A DNA stretch of 64,000 nucleotides, taken from the NCBI RefSeq assembly GCF_019219075.1, contig NZ_JAHUWJ010000003.1, positions 124,001 through 188,000 of the forward strand, written 5' to 3'. The notes below the pieces were generated by a model. That model saw only the letters and a list, made by a program, of their open reading frames with translations, was not told where the DNA came from and did not search any database. Numbering within the stretch: the stretch's first letter is position 1; each line of letters begins with the position of its first letter. The position numbers and the translations under genes were made by a program. This document shows positions 26,922 through 37,384 of the stretch, one piece after another. This stretch comes from Chitinophaga sp. sic0106. Lineage in GTDB: Bacteria > Bacteroidota > Bacteroidia > Chitinophagales > Chitinophagaceae.

Positions 26922-27182
26922 TTAGATACCTGTTTCAACGTTTTCAGGCCAGTCGCACACAGCGGTACGTGGGTTGAAATACAGTCCCGGAGGGCATTGG
27001 CCTAAATAAGTCATACCATTATCATCGCACACATAGAAGTTTGTAGGGGATGAAGGGTGTGGATAGTGACCTGGAGCCAGTTCATTCTGCGCACAGAAAT
27101 TAGGATTGAAAGGGATTTGAGCCACAGCGGCGGTTGCGATGAAGGCAACGCCTGCAACGAACATAGCAATTTTCTTTTTCAT
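26922..27182 (-). CDS. Small secreted CBM14-like (peritrophin-A) protein
   Basis: An 86-residue protein: signal peptide (MKKKIAMFVAGVAFIATAAVA) plus one domain of about 60 residues. The domain follows the chitin-binding peritrophin-A/CBM14 pattern: C30, then GHYPHPSSPTNFYVC (C52), then GQCPPGLYFN (C63), then AVCDWPENV (C76). The standard domain has six cysteines; the second and sixth are replaced here, and in peritrophin-A domains these two pair with each other. Four cysteines for the two remaining disulfides are kept. CBM14 binds chitin and is mainly known from animals. The gene is 19 bases from the thioredoxin/DUF1573 gene. It could bind chitin at the cell surface or serve as a small secreted ligand; the function is not shown. 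Confidence 0.8.
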   Translation of the reverse strand: MKKKIAMFVAGVAFIATAAVAQIPFNPNFCAQNELAPGHYPHPSSPTNFYVCDDNGMTYLGQCPPGLYFNPRTAVCDWPENVETGI

Positions 27183-27201
27183 AAGGTTTTGTGATTAGTT
27201 T

Positions 27202-28278
27202 TTAATGAAAGTTTACTTTACCATGTATATTGATCAATAATGGTCGTGAGGAGGCATTGGAAAAAACAAAAACATTCTGTTGAAAATTACCGGTATCCTT
27301 TAGCTGATAGGTGACACTGATATCACGTACTTCACCGGCGTGGATGGAGTCTTTCGGCCACTGTACTTTCAGGCAACTGCAGGAAGGGTGTACATCACTC
27401 AGCAACAATGGCTTTCCCCCTGCATTTCTTATTGGGATTTTAATTGTTTTAAAACTATTTACCGGAGCAGGTTCCAGTACAATATCCACTGATGGCGTGG
27501 TGATCACGGCACTGTCTTTTGTGGCTACGGCTCCGGCTACAAATTCTAACTCACCGATATAGGTGCTGTACAGCATACGATCAATCCCCTTGGTACTAAA
27601 GAGCAGATCTGCTGCCATCACTGCTGCGGAGTCTTTCTTACCCTCCTTTACCAGGAGTTGTGTCAGCAGGTATCGGTTTAAAAAATAGGGTTTCAGCTTT
27701 ACATTGTCCCGCAGTTGCTGCTTTTCGGATTCGCTAAAACCACCGCTTTTTCTATAGGTGGTATACAGGGCCGCCACCGCATCAATAAAAGCAATCCGAT
27801 CCTCATTGGTAAAGCGGCGAGAAGTATCTGCCGGCTCAAAAGCCTTACTGCTGGCGGAATAATAGATACCGCCATCATAAATGGGCCGTAGCTGTTTGGA
27901 CAAATCAGCAGGACTCCCTCCTTTGGAAACTCCCCTGATATGCCCATCAGGACTAAACATTACGATGATGGGAAAAGCGTATTCATGTAGCAGCTGATTG
28001 AGCCACAGGTTTTGTGGATGCTTTGTACTAACTGCGCGAATGATAAGATCACCCGGCAGGTCATGCTCCTTTTTCAGGCTGGCTGCCAGCATGGATTTAT
28101 ATACGAAACAGGCATCGCAGCCTTGCTCTGACAAGATTACTACCGCATGTTTATTGGCTGCTTTAGCATCTCTCAACACCTCATCAATAGAGGTAAGTTC
28201 ACTCAAATCCACCTCAGGCTTGGAGGCCCCGCAACTAACGAGTATAAACAGGCATACCCATAGAGATAATTTTCTCAT
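27202..28278 (-). CDS. Thioredoxin-like lipoprotein with C-terminal DUF1573 domain
   Basis: A 358-residue lipoprotein with lipobox LFILVSCG (acylated C16). A thioredoxin-like domain follows (AVVILSEQGCDACFVYKSML, CDAC active site near residue 54, about 30-140), then a helical linker and a DUF1573 Ig-like domain at about 275-358 (RNAGGKPLLLSDVHPSCSCLKV and VFSNASSRPLLINIHGKV). It should act in the periplasm on disulfides. As the first gene of the operon with a small cysteine-containing secreted protein, it may help oxidise or shuffle that partner's cysteines (inference). Confidence 0.88.
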   Translation of the reverse strand: MRKLSLWVCLFILVSCGASKPEVDLSELTSIDEVLRDAKAANKHAVVILSEQGCDACFVYKSMLAASLKKEHDLPGDLIIRAVSTKHPQNLWLNQLLHEYAFPIIVMFSPDGHIRGVSKGGSPADLSKQLRPIYDGGIYYSASSKAFEPADTSRRFTNEDRIAFIDAVAALYTTYRKSGGFSESEKQQLRDNVKLKPYFLNRYLLTQLLVKEGKKDSAAVMAADLLFSTKGIDRMLYSTYIGELEFVAGAVATKDSAVITTPSVDIVLEPAPVNSFKTIKIPIRNAGGKPLLLSDVHPSCSCLKVQWPKDSIHAGEVRDISVTYQLKDTGNFQQNVFVFSNASSRPLLINIHGKVNFH

Positions 28279-28567
28279 TGTCGGTTATTTTGATCTGGTT
28301 GGTTATTACACGTATCAGGGATCTCTGGAAGTCACATGCGCTATTGCTTCGGTTGGCTCAATGTCATCTTATTCTGAGGGCAATCATTTTCTTCTCTTCC
28401 AGCACTACAATAATATTTTTAAAAATTTATTTAAACAAGTCCTTGCGCCGGATAAAGATTTTTATTTGTGAATATTTTTTCTATTTTATTATTAAACATA
28501 TTGTAGCTCCCCAATACCCAACTTATCAAGTTTTCCATAGGGTGGAATCCAAACCTTCACAACAACC
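28279..28567. other. Intergenic region upstream of the CBM14 operon
   Basis: About 290 bases between the DUF1573 gene start and the beta-galactosidase terminator. AT-rich, with no credible ORF. It must contain the promoter of the minus-strand operon, but I see no exact TAnnTTTG element near the start, so the operon may use another sigma factor. Confidence 0.4.
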
Positions 28568-28601
28568 AAAAACGCCGTGCAGCTGGCTGCACGGCGTTTT
28601 T
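28568..28601 (-). terminator. Terminator of the beta-galactosidase gene
   Basis: Arms AAAAACGCCGTGCAGC (28568-28583) and GCTGCACGGCGTTTTT (28586-28601) pair perfectly over 16 bases. T-runs lie on both sides. It sits 25 bases past the GH2 stop. Confidence 0.9.
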
Positions 28602-28625
28602 GGTAATTTACTTTTTGCAGTTTCT

Positions 28626-31781
<3,156 letters not shown>

Positions 31782-31912
31782 TCAGTATAAAATAATTTGT
31801 TCATCGCTGCTGCTACACACTTTCAAAGGCACGGACGCTAAGAAAAGTATTATTTCCGAAAGTACTCAATAATTGTGATGAGCGTAAAAAATACGTTTCT
31901 TAATTTCCTGAT

Positions 31913-31951
31913 AAAAAAAAGCATCCCCAGCGGCGGATGCTGTGGGATGCT
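31913..31951 (-). terminator. Terminator of the tandem membrane-protein genes
   Basis: AGCATCCCCAGC (31920-31931) pairs with GCTG-T-GGGATGCT (31939-31951) with one bulge, and on the minus strand it is followed by eight T. It lies 21 bases past the stop of the 132-residue membrane protein. Confidence 0.85.
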
Positions 31952-31971
31952 CACTCCTGCTACATCAATAC

Positions 31972-32370
31972 TCAGGCTTTAGGGAATGGCGGATTGGTAA
32001 CAGTGGCCAACCGTTCTTTTGCTTTAGATATCCGTCTTCCCCTGAAGAAGAGATAAAGATTAAGGAATAACATAACACCCAGGTATATAAAGAAGCCTCC
32101 CAGTTTAGAACTCAGCGCCTCCAGCATTTCCTGGTGCGTTTCCAGACCATAGCTGATCTGCATTATTTTTACGCCAAACCCCAGGTTCAGCAAATAAAAT
32201 CCGGTTTCAAAGAGTTTGTTGGTGCTCATGGCAATTTCTACGCGACCATTGAAGATATCGAGCATAAACACTTTACTGTTTTTAAATAAGGTGTACGCAA
32301 CAAACCAGGTAACAACGGCTACCACGGGGAGGTAGATCAGGTAAGCAGTGTAGTTGAATGTGTGGTTCAT
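31972..32370 (-). CDS. Small three-helix membrane protein, paralogue A
   Basis: A 132-residue membrane protein with hydrophobic segments at about 10-28, 55-75 and 95-115 and a basic C-terminus (FFRGRRISKAKERL). It is similar along its length to the next gene upstream: both share YLIYL near the start, then a VFML/VFIL-FNG block, then GFYLLNLGF or GYYLLNLGY. The two are therefore tandem duplicates. I do not recognise the family. It is 12 bases downstream of its paralogue, hence an operon. Confidence 0.75.
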   Translation of the reverse strand: MNHTFNYTAYLIYLPVVAVVTWFVAYTLFKNSKVFMLDIFNGRVEIAMSTNKLFETGFYLLNLGFGVKIMQISYGLETHQEMLEALSSKLGGFFIYLGVMLFLNLYLFFRGRRISKAKERLATVTNPPFPKA

Positions 32371-32382
32371 ATTGATGTGTTT

Positions 32383-32733
32383 TTATTTGTGGAGATGAAA
32401 ATTTCGCTTTCCTAGGAGGTAAATACCCAGCATGTTCATACAGTGGATGGCACCCAGCGTCAACATAATCCTGCCCGTCATCTGCGCTACTGATGCTATC
32501 ACTTCCAGCCAGTTGTGCAGGACCTCCCAGGTGCTGATCATGAGGGTGGCATAGCCCAGGTTTAGTAAGTAATAGCCGGTGAGTAATATCCTGTTGATGG
32601 CATCCGTCGTTTGTGCGTCACCGTTAAAAAAGTGCAGGATAAACACGCGCCCGTTGCGGTAAAAAAGCCATCCCACCTGCACGGTGATTACCCAGGTAAT
32701 CGTTAGGTAAATGAGGTATGCGAGGATATTCAT
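32383..32733 (-). CDS. Small three-helix membrane protein, paralogue B
   Basis: A 116-residue protein starting at the ATG at 32731-32733 (MNILAYLIYLTITWVI). I prefer this start to an upstream one because the -7 promoter element lies at 32755-32762, inside the longer frame. It is a tandem paralogue of the downstream gene, with the shared blocks VFILHFFNG and GYYLLNLGY. Three hydrophobic segments and a short basic tail (GKRNFHLHK). First gene of a two-gene operon. Function unknown. Confidence 0.75.
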   Translation of the reverse strand: MNILAYLIYLTITWVITVQVGWLFYRNGRVFILHFFNGDAQTTDAINRILLTGYYLLNLGYATLMISTWEVLHNWLEVIASVAQMTGRIMLTLGAIHCMNMLGIYLLGKRNFHLHK

Positions 32734-32754
32734 CGCTGTTTGCTTTTGTTGAAA

Positions 32755-32821
32755 CAAAGCTATATCAGTTTTCCGAATTTTCAAAATATTCTGAAAGTTT
32801 AGTATTTACAAACTTTCAGAA
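32755..32821 (-). promoter_or_regulatory. Promoter with adjacent perfect 12-bp operator palindrome
   Basis: On the minus strand TTTG (32782-32785), a 19-base spacer and TAGCTTTG (32755-32762) form a consensus Bacteroidota promoter 21 bases before the ATG at 32733. Directly upstream is a perfect inverted repeat: TTCTGAAAGTTT (32789-32800), 9 bases, AAACTTTCAGAA (32810-32821). Its position just behind the -33 element suits an activator. The regulator is unknown. Confidence 0.7.
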
Positions 32822-32881
32822 AGTTATCAGGTCTCTCTGCAAACAATTGAAATTGAATAAGCCGCTGGGGCGGCGGCAAAA

Positions 32882-32925
32882 AAATACCCGGAAAAGTGGA
32901 CATGGTCACAACTTTCCGGGTATTT
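32882..32925 (-). terminator. Terminator downstream of the DoxX gene
   Basis: AAATACCCGGAAA (32882-32894) and TTTCCGGGTATTT (32913-32925) pair perfectly over 13 bases with an 18-base loop. The minus strand then runs into seven T. It lies about 150 bases beyond the DoxX stop, after the duplicated segment. Confidence 0.75.
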
Positions 32926-32938
32926 CCCGGGGGGAACG

Positions 32939-33094
32939 AGCTCCCCCATTATTTCCTACTACCAGGGTTGGGCATTACTATTTCTTCAGTACGCGGACAT
33001 TATCCACCTTTCCTGGCATTTCTCAGGGAAATTAGCTCCCCCATTATTCCCTGCTACCAGGGTTGGGCATTACTATTTCTTCAGTACATTATCA
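32939..33094. repeat. Direct duplication of the DoxX gene 3' end
   Basis: Two copies of a segment of about 60-70 bases start at 32939 and 33034 (offset 95). Both contain AGCTCCCCCATTATT, ACCAGGGTTGGGCATTACT and ATTTCTTCAGTAC, with few differences. The second copy includes the last codons and stop of the DoxX gene (33073), so the first copy carries a vestige of that gene's end. This duplicated 3' region lies between the gene and its terminator. Confidence 0.85.
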
Positions 33095-33465
33095 ACAGCA
33101 CAAATATTACTGGCACTGAACTGCAGCAGTATCGCAAAAAAGGCTACGTGAATCAGTTGCGAAGGAATGTAATCCCAGCTTTCAATCATGCTGCTGCCGA
33201 AAATAAGCGCAGTCATTACCAGTGCCCCGGCTATCAGCGCAGGTCTGGTGAACAAGCCAGCTAACAGCAATAAGCCAATGATGAATTCGGCAATAGGAAG
33301 GATGTAACTGAAAGGTACTACCAAAACTGCCGGCAGCATGGATTTTTCAAAGGAGCCTACCATCCAGCTGCTGAAGCCATGCAGCTTTGGTAATCGCACC
33401 AGGCCATGACCAAACATGCTGGCGGCTACCGCCAGTCGTAATAACAAATAAACCGTTGCGTTCAT
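33073..33465 (-). CDS. DoxX-family membrane protein
   Basis: A 130-residue, four-helix DoxX-family protein. The pattern RLAVAASMFGHGLVRLPKLHGF followed by SYILPIAEFIIGLLLLAGLFTRPALIAGALVM is typical. DoxX proteins are inner-membrane proteins linked to quinone or thiol redox chemistry, and the exact role varies. A 24-base near-palindrome lies in its leader. Confidence 0.88.
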   Translation of the reverse strand: MNATVYLLLRLAVAASMFGHGLVRLPKLHGFSSWMVGSFEKSMLPAVLVVPFSYILPIAEFIIGLLLLAGLFTRPALIAGALVMTALIFGSSMIESWDYIPSQLIHVAFFAILLQFSASNICAVDNVLKK

Positions 33466-33494
33466 GTATCATTAAATTTTATGATACAAAGATG
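33465..33494 (-). promoter_or_regulatory. DoxX -7 element and operator-like palindrome
   Basis: On the minus strand CATCTTTG (33487-33494) matches the -7 consensus at 7 of 8 positions. Just after it lies TGTATCAT (33465-33472) paired with ATGATACA (33481-33488), part of a 24-base near-palindrome that ends at the start codon. A repressor there would block transcription start and translation. Confidence 0.5.
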
Positions 33495-33554
33495 CGCAGA
33501 ACTGCCCGGGTGTAACTAGTATAATTAGGTGGTTTATTTGTACAATTCTTGGAT

Positions 33555-34118
33555 CTACCACCATTTACGGTTGGCGGGGTATTGCCGGATGCTGGTCATA
33601 TTATTCACCAACACCGCTACCAGCAACAGTATCGCTACGCCAGTGGCTACCGGGCTGATTACATACCAGTATCCCAGCTTGCGGATTGCGGGAGAGCCGG
33701 CAATTGCCAGCAAAGCAGTGGCGCCCCCAGGTGGATGTACGGTTTTGGTCATCTGCATCACAATCAGGCTCAATGCCACCGCCAGCGCACAGGCCAGCCA
33801 TTCCAGCTCAGGCCAGGGAATCAGAAATCGTACAGTAACGCCCACAATGGCACTAAAGATATGTCCGCCAATCAGATTACGCGGTTGGGCGAGCGGACTT
33901 TGTGTATGCCCGTAAATCAGTACAGCAGAGGCTCCGAAAGAGCCGATCAGAAATAGGTTATCTTTTACCGGCAAATAAAAATGGCTCAACATCCCCACTG
34001 CTGCTATCCCTACAAAAGCGCCCACAAAAGACCATATAATATTTTGCTTATCAATCATGGTTTCCCTGTACATCACGTACCGGGCCACACGTATGCTACG
34101 TTTAATCCTGTGTTTCAT
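33555..34118 (-). CDS. HPP-family integral membrane protein
   Basis: A 187-residue membrane protein with four to five helices and the signature VHPPGGATALLA (HPP motif). HPP proteins include nitrite transporters of chloroplasts and cyanobacteria; in most bacteria the substrate is unproven. The basic N-terminus (RIKRSIRVARYVMYRE) lies in the cytoplasm, and the next ATG at residue 21 is a possible start. It is a single gene. Confidence 0.88.
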   Translation of the reverse strand: MKHRIKRSIRVARYVMYRETMIDKQNIIWSFVGAFVGIAAVGMLSHFYLPVKDNLFLIGSFGASAVLIYGHTQSPLAQPRNLIGGHIFSAIVGVTVRFLIPWPELEWLACALAVALSLIVMQMTKTVHPPGGATALLAIAGSPAIRKLGYWYVISPVATGVAILLLVAVLVNNMTSIRQYPANRKWW

Positions 34119-34164
34119 AATAATCGTGGCGCAAAATTAATATTTGGCTCCCACAATTAAAACA

Positions 34165-34368
34165 CTACTTGTTATTATCCAGCTGCCGGATAATGTTATT
34201 CACCTCTGTTTCGGTAGCCCGCAGCTTCTGCTGGCAAAAGGCAATCAGTTCAGCGGCACGCTTTACCTTTTCTGCTAACAGGTCCACGGAAACCGTTTCC
34301 TGCTCTATCTCTCCGGCTATTTCCTGCAGCTCCAGGTAGGCCGCATCATATGTCAGTTCCTCGCTCAT
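34165..34368 (-). CDS. xseB: Exodeoxyribonuclease VII small subunit
   Basis: A 67-residue XseB with the family pattern TYDAAYLELQEIAGEIEQ and VDLLAEKVKRAAELIAFCQQKL, two helices that bind the long helices of XseA. It overlaps the end of xseA by 23 bases, which couples translation of the two subunits. Several small subunits bind one large subunit to form the active single-strand DNA exonuclease. Confidence 0.95.
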   Translation of the reverse strand: MSEELTYDAAYLELQEIAGEIEQETVSVDLLAEKVKRAAELIAFCQQKLRATETEVNNIIRQLDNNK

Positions 34369-35716
34369 CTGTATTGGATTTAGATTGGACTACTGCCTGA
34401 ATGGCGGCATCCTGTAATTGAATGGTTATATGATTACCGGCAATAATATCTGTGGCATCTTTCAATAGCTGTCCGTCTTTGTATACCAGCGCAAATCCTC
34501 TCCTGAGCATACTTTCAGGTGCCAGCATTTTAAAAAACTGCGCCTGCTGCCATAACTTTTCCTGCTCCCGCTGCAAACGCGTGAGTGGCCTTGCCTGCAA
34601 CGATGCCTGCATATACTGCACCTGTTGCTGCTGCTGCCTGAGCAGCTGCTTCGCTCCAAGGCCTATACCATGCTGCATGTGCAGCAGTTCTTCTCTCCCT
34701 ACACCTATAACAGACCTGGCTTTATTGATAATATCCTGTTGGAGATGGTACATTTGGCGGTTGCCAATGGCCACGGCCTGCTGGGCACGCACAAGTATAC
34801 GCTGCCTGAATTGTAACAGTTCCTCTTCATAACCACGATTATGCGCTATGATCAGCTCTGCCGCCTTGGTAGGGGTTTTAACGGCCGTATGTGCCATCAT
34901 ATCCGTTACGGTCTCATTTTTCTGGTGACCGATCCCCGTAATCACCGGAATCGGAAACCTCGCCACTACCCTGCCCAGCTGATAGCTGTCGAACAACAGG
35001 AAATCTGTTTGTGCACCCCCACCGCGGATAATCACCACGGCATCATAGGCCTTTCCGGCGTTGAAAACATCCAACATGCGCTGCTGTACCAGCTCCGCAT
35101 TGGCTTCGCCCTGCACCACCGTAAAATAAGTATCGAGTGTAAACGTATAGCCAAAACCGTTATTCACCAGCGTATGATGGAAGTCCTGGTAGCCGGCACT
35201 GTTACCGGAAGTAACCACGGCTATCTGCTGTATCACCGCCGGCAGCGGCAGTTCCTGGTTGCGGGTAATATAACGGTCGTCCACCAGCCGCACGGCATCT
35301 GCATTCTCTGCGAGCAACCGTGCTAATGTCAGCTGCTTCTGCTGCTCCAGCTGTCCTATCGTAAAGCTGATATCCACATCCTGCACTGTCACCTGCAACC
35401 CATGTACCTGGTGATAACTCACGGTTACCTGCACCAGCACATGAATGTTATTGCGGAACGGCTGCCCGGTGATCAGTTCAAAAGCTTTGATCTGCTTGCT
35501 GCCATTACCCCAGGCGTTGGCAGCCACGCGGGCAACAATGCCACTGCGCTCATCTTTTTCCACCAAATCAAAGTAATGAATGCCTTTATCGGGATAGAAG
35601 GAATGGCTGGTAATATCAGCTTTCACCCAATAGCTTTGCCCGGCAAAGGCTTGCTGTACCACTGCCCGTATACGGGCGCTCAGCTCTGATAAGCGTATAG
35701 CGTTAGGGTGACTCAT
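34346..35716 (-). CDS. xseA: Exodeoxyribonuclease VII large subunit
   Basis: A 456-residue XseA: N-terminal OB-fold (SYWVKADITSHSFYPDKGIHYF), catalytic domain with VVTSGNSAGYQDF, VVIIRGGGAQTDFLLFD and the conserved ITGIGHQKNETVTD, then a long helical region rich in Q, L and R that carries the XseB subunits. It degrades single-stranded DNA from both ends in repair. Length is normal. First gene of the xseAB pair. Confidence 0.96.
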   Translation of the reverse strand: MSHPNAIRLSELSARIRAVVQQAFAGQSYWVKADITSHSFYPDKGIHYFDLVEKDERSGIVARVAANAWGNGSKQIKAFELITGQPFRNNIHVLVQVTVSYHQVHGLQVTVQDVDISFTIGQLEQQKQLTLARLLAENADAVRLVDDRYITRNQELPLPAVIQQIAVVTSGNSAGYQDFHHTLVNNGFGYTFTLDTYFTVVQGEANAELVQQRMLDVFNAGKAYDAVVIIRGGGAQTDFLLFDSYQLGRVVARFPIPVITGIGHQKNETVTDMMAHTAVKTPTKAAELIIAHNRGYEEELLQFRQRILVRAQQAVAIGNRQMYHLQQDIINKARSVIGVGREELLHMQHGIGLGAKQLLRQQQQQVQYMQASLQARPLTRLQREQEKLWQQAQFFKMLAPESMLRRGFALVYKDGQLLKDATDIIAGNHITIQLQDAAIQAVVQSKSNTDERGTDI

Positions 35717-35748
35717 ACTGCGAAGATAAAGAAATTGGCAGCAGCCTA

Positions 35749-36351
35749 TTAATATTCGGTAATGCCGAGGCGGGCAAAAAATTCTTCTTCCCGCAACTCC
35801 AGCACCTCGCCGGAACGGAGGTCTCCCAGCGTAATATCCTCAATAGATACCCGCACCAGGCGTTGACAGCGATGCCGGATATGGTCCAGCATTTTGCGGA
35901 TCTGGTGAAACTTGCCTTCCACCAGCGTCATTCGAAGCCAGGTATGCGGATGATCGTTATAGTCGCCGGGCCGGTTGGCCAGGTTATCCGGCGGCGTAGT
36001 GCGATCCACCTCACAAGGCAGGGTGGTATAATCTTCCTTGTGGCCGGACATAAACGTGATACCGTTGCGAAGTACATCAATGCTCTCATCCGTCACAATA
36101 TTTTTTGCTTTCACCACATAAGTACGTTTATGCGGTACCGTGCCCTGGAAAAGCAATTTGGTCACCTTCTTGTTGGTAGTGAGCAACAGCAGCCCTTCGG
36201 AGGCATTATCGAGTCGCCCGATGGCATGGGTACCTTCCGGAAAATCAAAATCAAGATCCCCCAGCAACCGCACGGGATGCGGACTTACAAACTGAGAAAC
36301 CATATTATAAGGCTTATGTACTACGAAATATCGGTGACCACTACTATTCAT
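35749..36351 (-). CDS. RsuA/RluB/RluE-family pseudouridine synthase
   Basis: A 200-residue rRNA pseudouridine synthase without the N-terminal S4 domain, which fits RluE-like enzymes. The catalytic motif AIGRLDNASEGLLLLT has D48 as the nucleophile aspartate. The conserved HKPYNMVSQF near the N-terminus and the KFHQIRKMLDHIRHRCQRLVRV region are present. It isomerises a uridine in 23S rRNA. Exact target unproven. Confidence 0.92.
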   Translation of the reverse strand: MNSSGHRYFVVHKPYNMVSQFVSPHPVRLLGDLDFDFPEGTHAIGRLDNASEGLLLLTTNKKVTKLLFQGTVPHKRTYVVKAKNIVTDESIDVLRNGITFMSGHKEDYTTLPCEVDRTTPPDNLANRPGDYNDHPHTWLRMTLVEGKFHQIRKMLDHIRHRCQRLVRVSIEDITLGDLRSGEVLELREEEFFARLGITEY

Positions 36352-36377
36352 GATGAGCGCAAAGGTACAGAATTAAG

Positions 36378-36385
36378 TAACTTTG
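36378..36385 (+). promoter_or_regulatory. -7 element directly before the YwbE gene
   Basis: TAACTTTG matches TAnnTTTG exactly and ends only 4 bases before the ATG at 36390, so the transcript would be leaderless or nearly so. No convincing -33 element is seen. Confidence 0.45.
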
Positions 36386-36389
36386 CCGC

Positions 36390-36584
36390 ATGGACGGACA
36401 ATACAGAAAAGATATCTATCCCGGACTGGAGGTAGGCATCATACTCAAAAAAGACCAGCGCAGCGGCAAAAAAACCTATGGTATCGTAAAAGATCTGCTC
36501 ACTTCAGCGGCCTATCATTCCCGCGGTATCAAGGTGCGCCTGGAAGATGGCCAGATAGGCCGCGTAGCCGAAATCATCGGATAA
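36390..36584 (+). CDS. ywbE: YwbE family protein
   Basis: A 64-residue YwbE-family (DUF2196) protein that fills the whole family length: RKDIYPGLEVGIILKKDQRSGK, then GIVKDLLT, then GIKVRLEDGQIGRVAEI. The fold is predicted as a small beta-barrel; the function is unknown. It begins 38 bases from the divergent pseudouridine synthase. Confidence 0.92.
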   Translation: MDGQYRKDIYPGLEVGIILKKDQRSGKKTYGIVKDLLTSAAYHSRGIKVRLEDGQIGRVAEIIG

Positions 36585-36588
36585 TCCT

Positions 36589-36596
36589 TACATTTG
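36589..36596 (+). promoter_or_regulatory. -7 element of the XRE/S24 gene
   Basis: TACATTTG matches TAnnTTTG and lies 44 bases before the ATG at 36641, just past the YwbE stop. A -33 element is not clear. Confidence 0.4.
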
Positions 36597-36640
36597 CCCG
36601 CATACCCAACTACTTACTAACTCATTACTTGCTAAAACGA

Positions 36641-37384
36641 ATGGATCAGTTAATTTTTCACTGGGCTGGAAATCTTAGGTTTTTGCGTAAACGGAAAGGC
36701 TTAACACAACAGCAGCTCGCAGATGCCACCACCATAAAAAAAGGTCGCCTGGCCGCACAGGAAAGCGGTAAAACCCGCAACCCGCGTATGGAAGACCAGG
36801 TACGCATCTCCACCTACTTCAATATTGCGGTGGATCATCTGATTAAATCAGACCTCACCGCGCTTACGGCAGAACAGTTGTACGACCTGGAAACTGCCGC
36901 ACCGCTCGATATAACCGGTAAGCATATACGCGTATTACCCATCACCGTTAACAGCGACAACGAAGAGAACATGGAATTTGTACCGGTGAAAGCGAAAGCC
37001 GGCTACAGCCGCGGGTTTAGCGATCCAGAATTCATTGCATCTCTCCCTAAATTTTCCTTGCCAGGATTACCAAGAGAAAAAACAATCCGTATGTTTCCGG
37101 TGAGTGGCGACAGCATGCAGCCCATCCCTGATGGCAGCCATGTGATTGCACAATATGTGGACGATTGGAGCGTGGTAAAATCAGATACCCCTTGTGTAGT
37201 AGTGCTGAAAGACGAGGAAGATATTTTGTTTAAACTGGTGGACAACACCATGAAACTAGATGGCACACTACGCCTGCACTCCCTTAACCCGACTTACAAG
37301 CCGTTTAAAGTGAATGCCAACGAAGTGTCCGAAATATGGAAATTCATCGGGTATGTAAGCCGCGAAATGCCGGCTGCCAGCTGA
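36641..37384 (+). CDS. XRE helix-turn-helix regulator with S24/LexA-type peptidase domain
   Basis: A 247-residue regulator starting at ATG 36641 (MDQLIFHWAGNL); an upstream extension of the frame is not supported. The N-terminal XRE domain is GNLRFLRKRKGLTQQQLADATTIKKG (about 10-60). The C-terminal S24 domain has the serine motif FPVSGDSMQPIPDG and the lysine-side strand DILFKLVDN. It resembles phage cI or LexA-like repressors, but no prophage is nearby, and many Bacteroidota carry such stand-alone regulators. Targets unknown. Confidence 0.9.
   Translation: MDQLIFHWAGNLRFLRKRKGLTQQQLADATTIKKGRLAAQESGKTRNPRMEDQVRISTYFNIAVDHLIKSDLTALTAEQLYDLETAAPLDITGKHIRVLPITVNSDNEENMEFVPVKAKAGYSRGFSDPEFIASLPKFSLPGLPREKTIRMFPVSGDSMQPIPDGSHVIAQYVDDWSVVKSDTPCVVVLKDEEDILFKLVDNTMKLDGTLRLHSLNPTYKPFKVNANEVSEIWKFIGYVSREMPAAS

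Noticed and set aside
36641..37384. Prophage repressor as a sign of a prophage
   Set aside because: The XRE/S24 gene is flanked by ordinary chromosomal genes and no phage structural, integrase or lysis gene is in the window.
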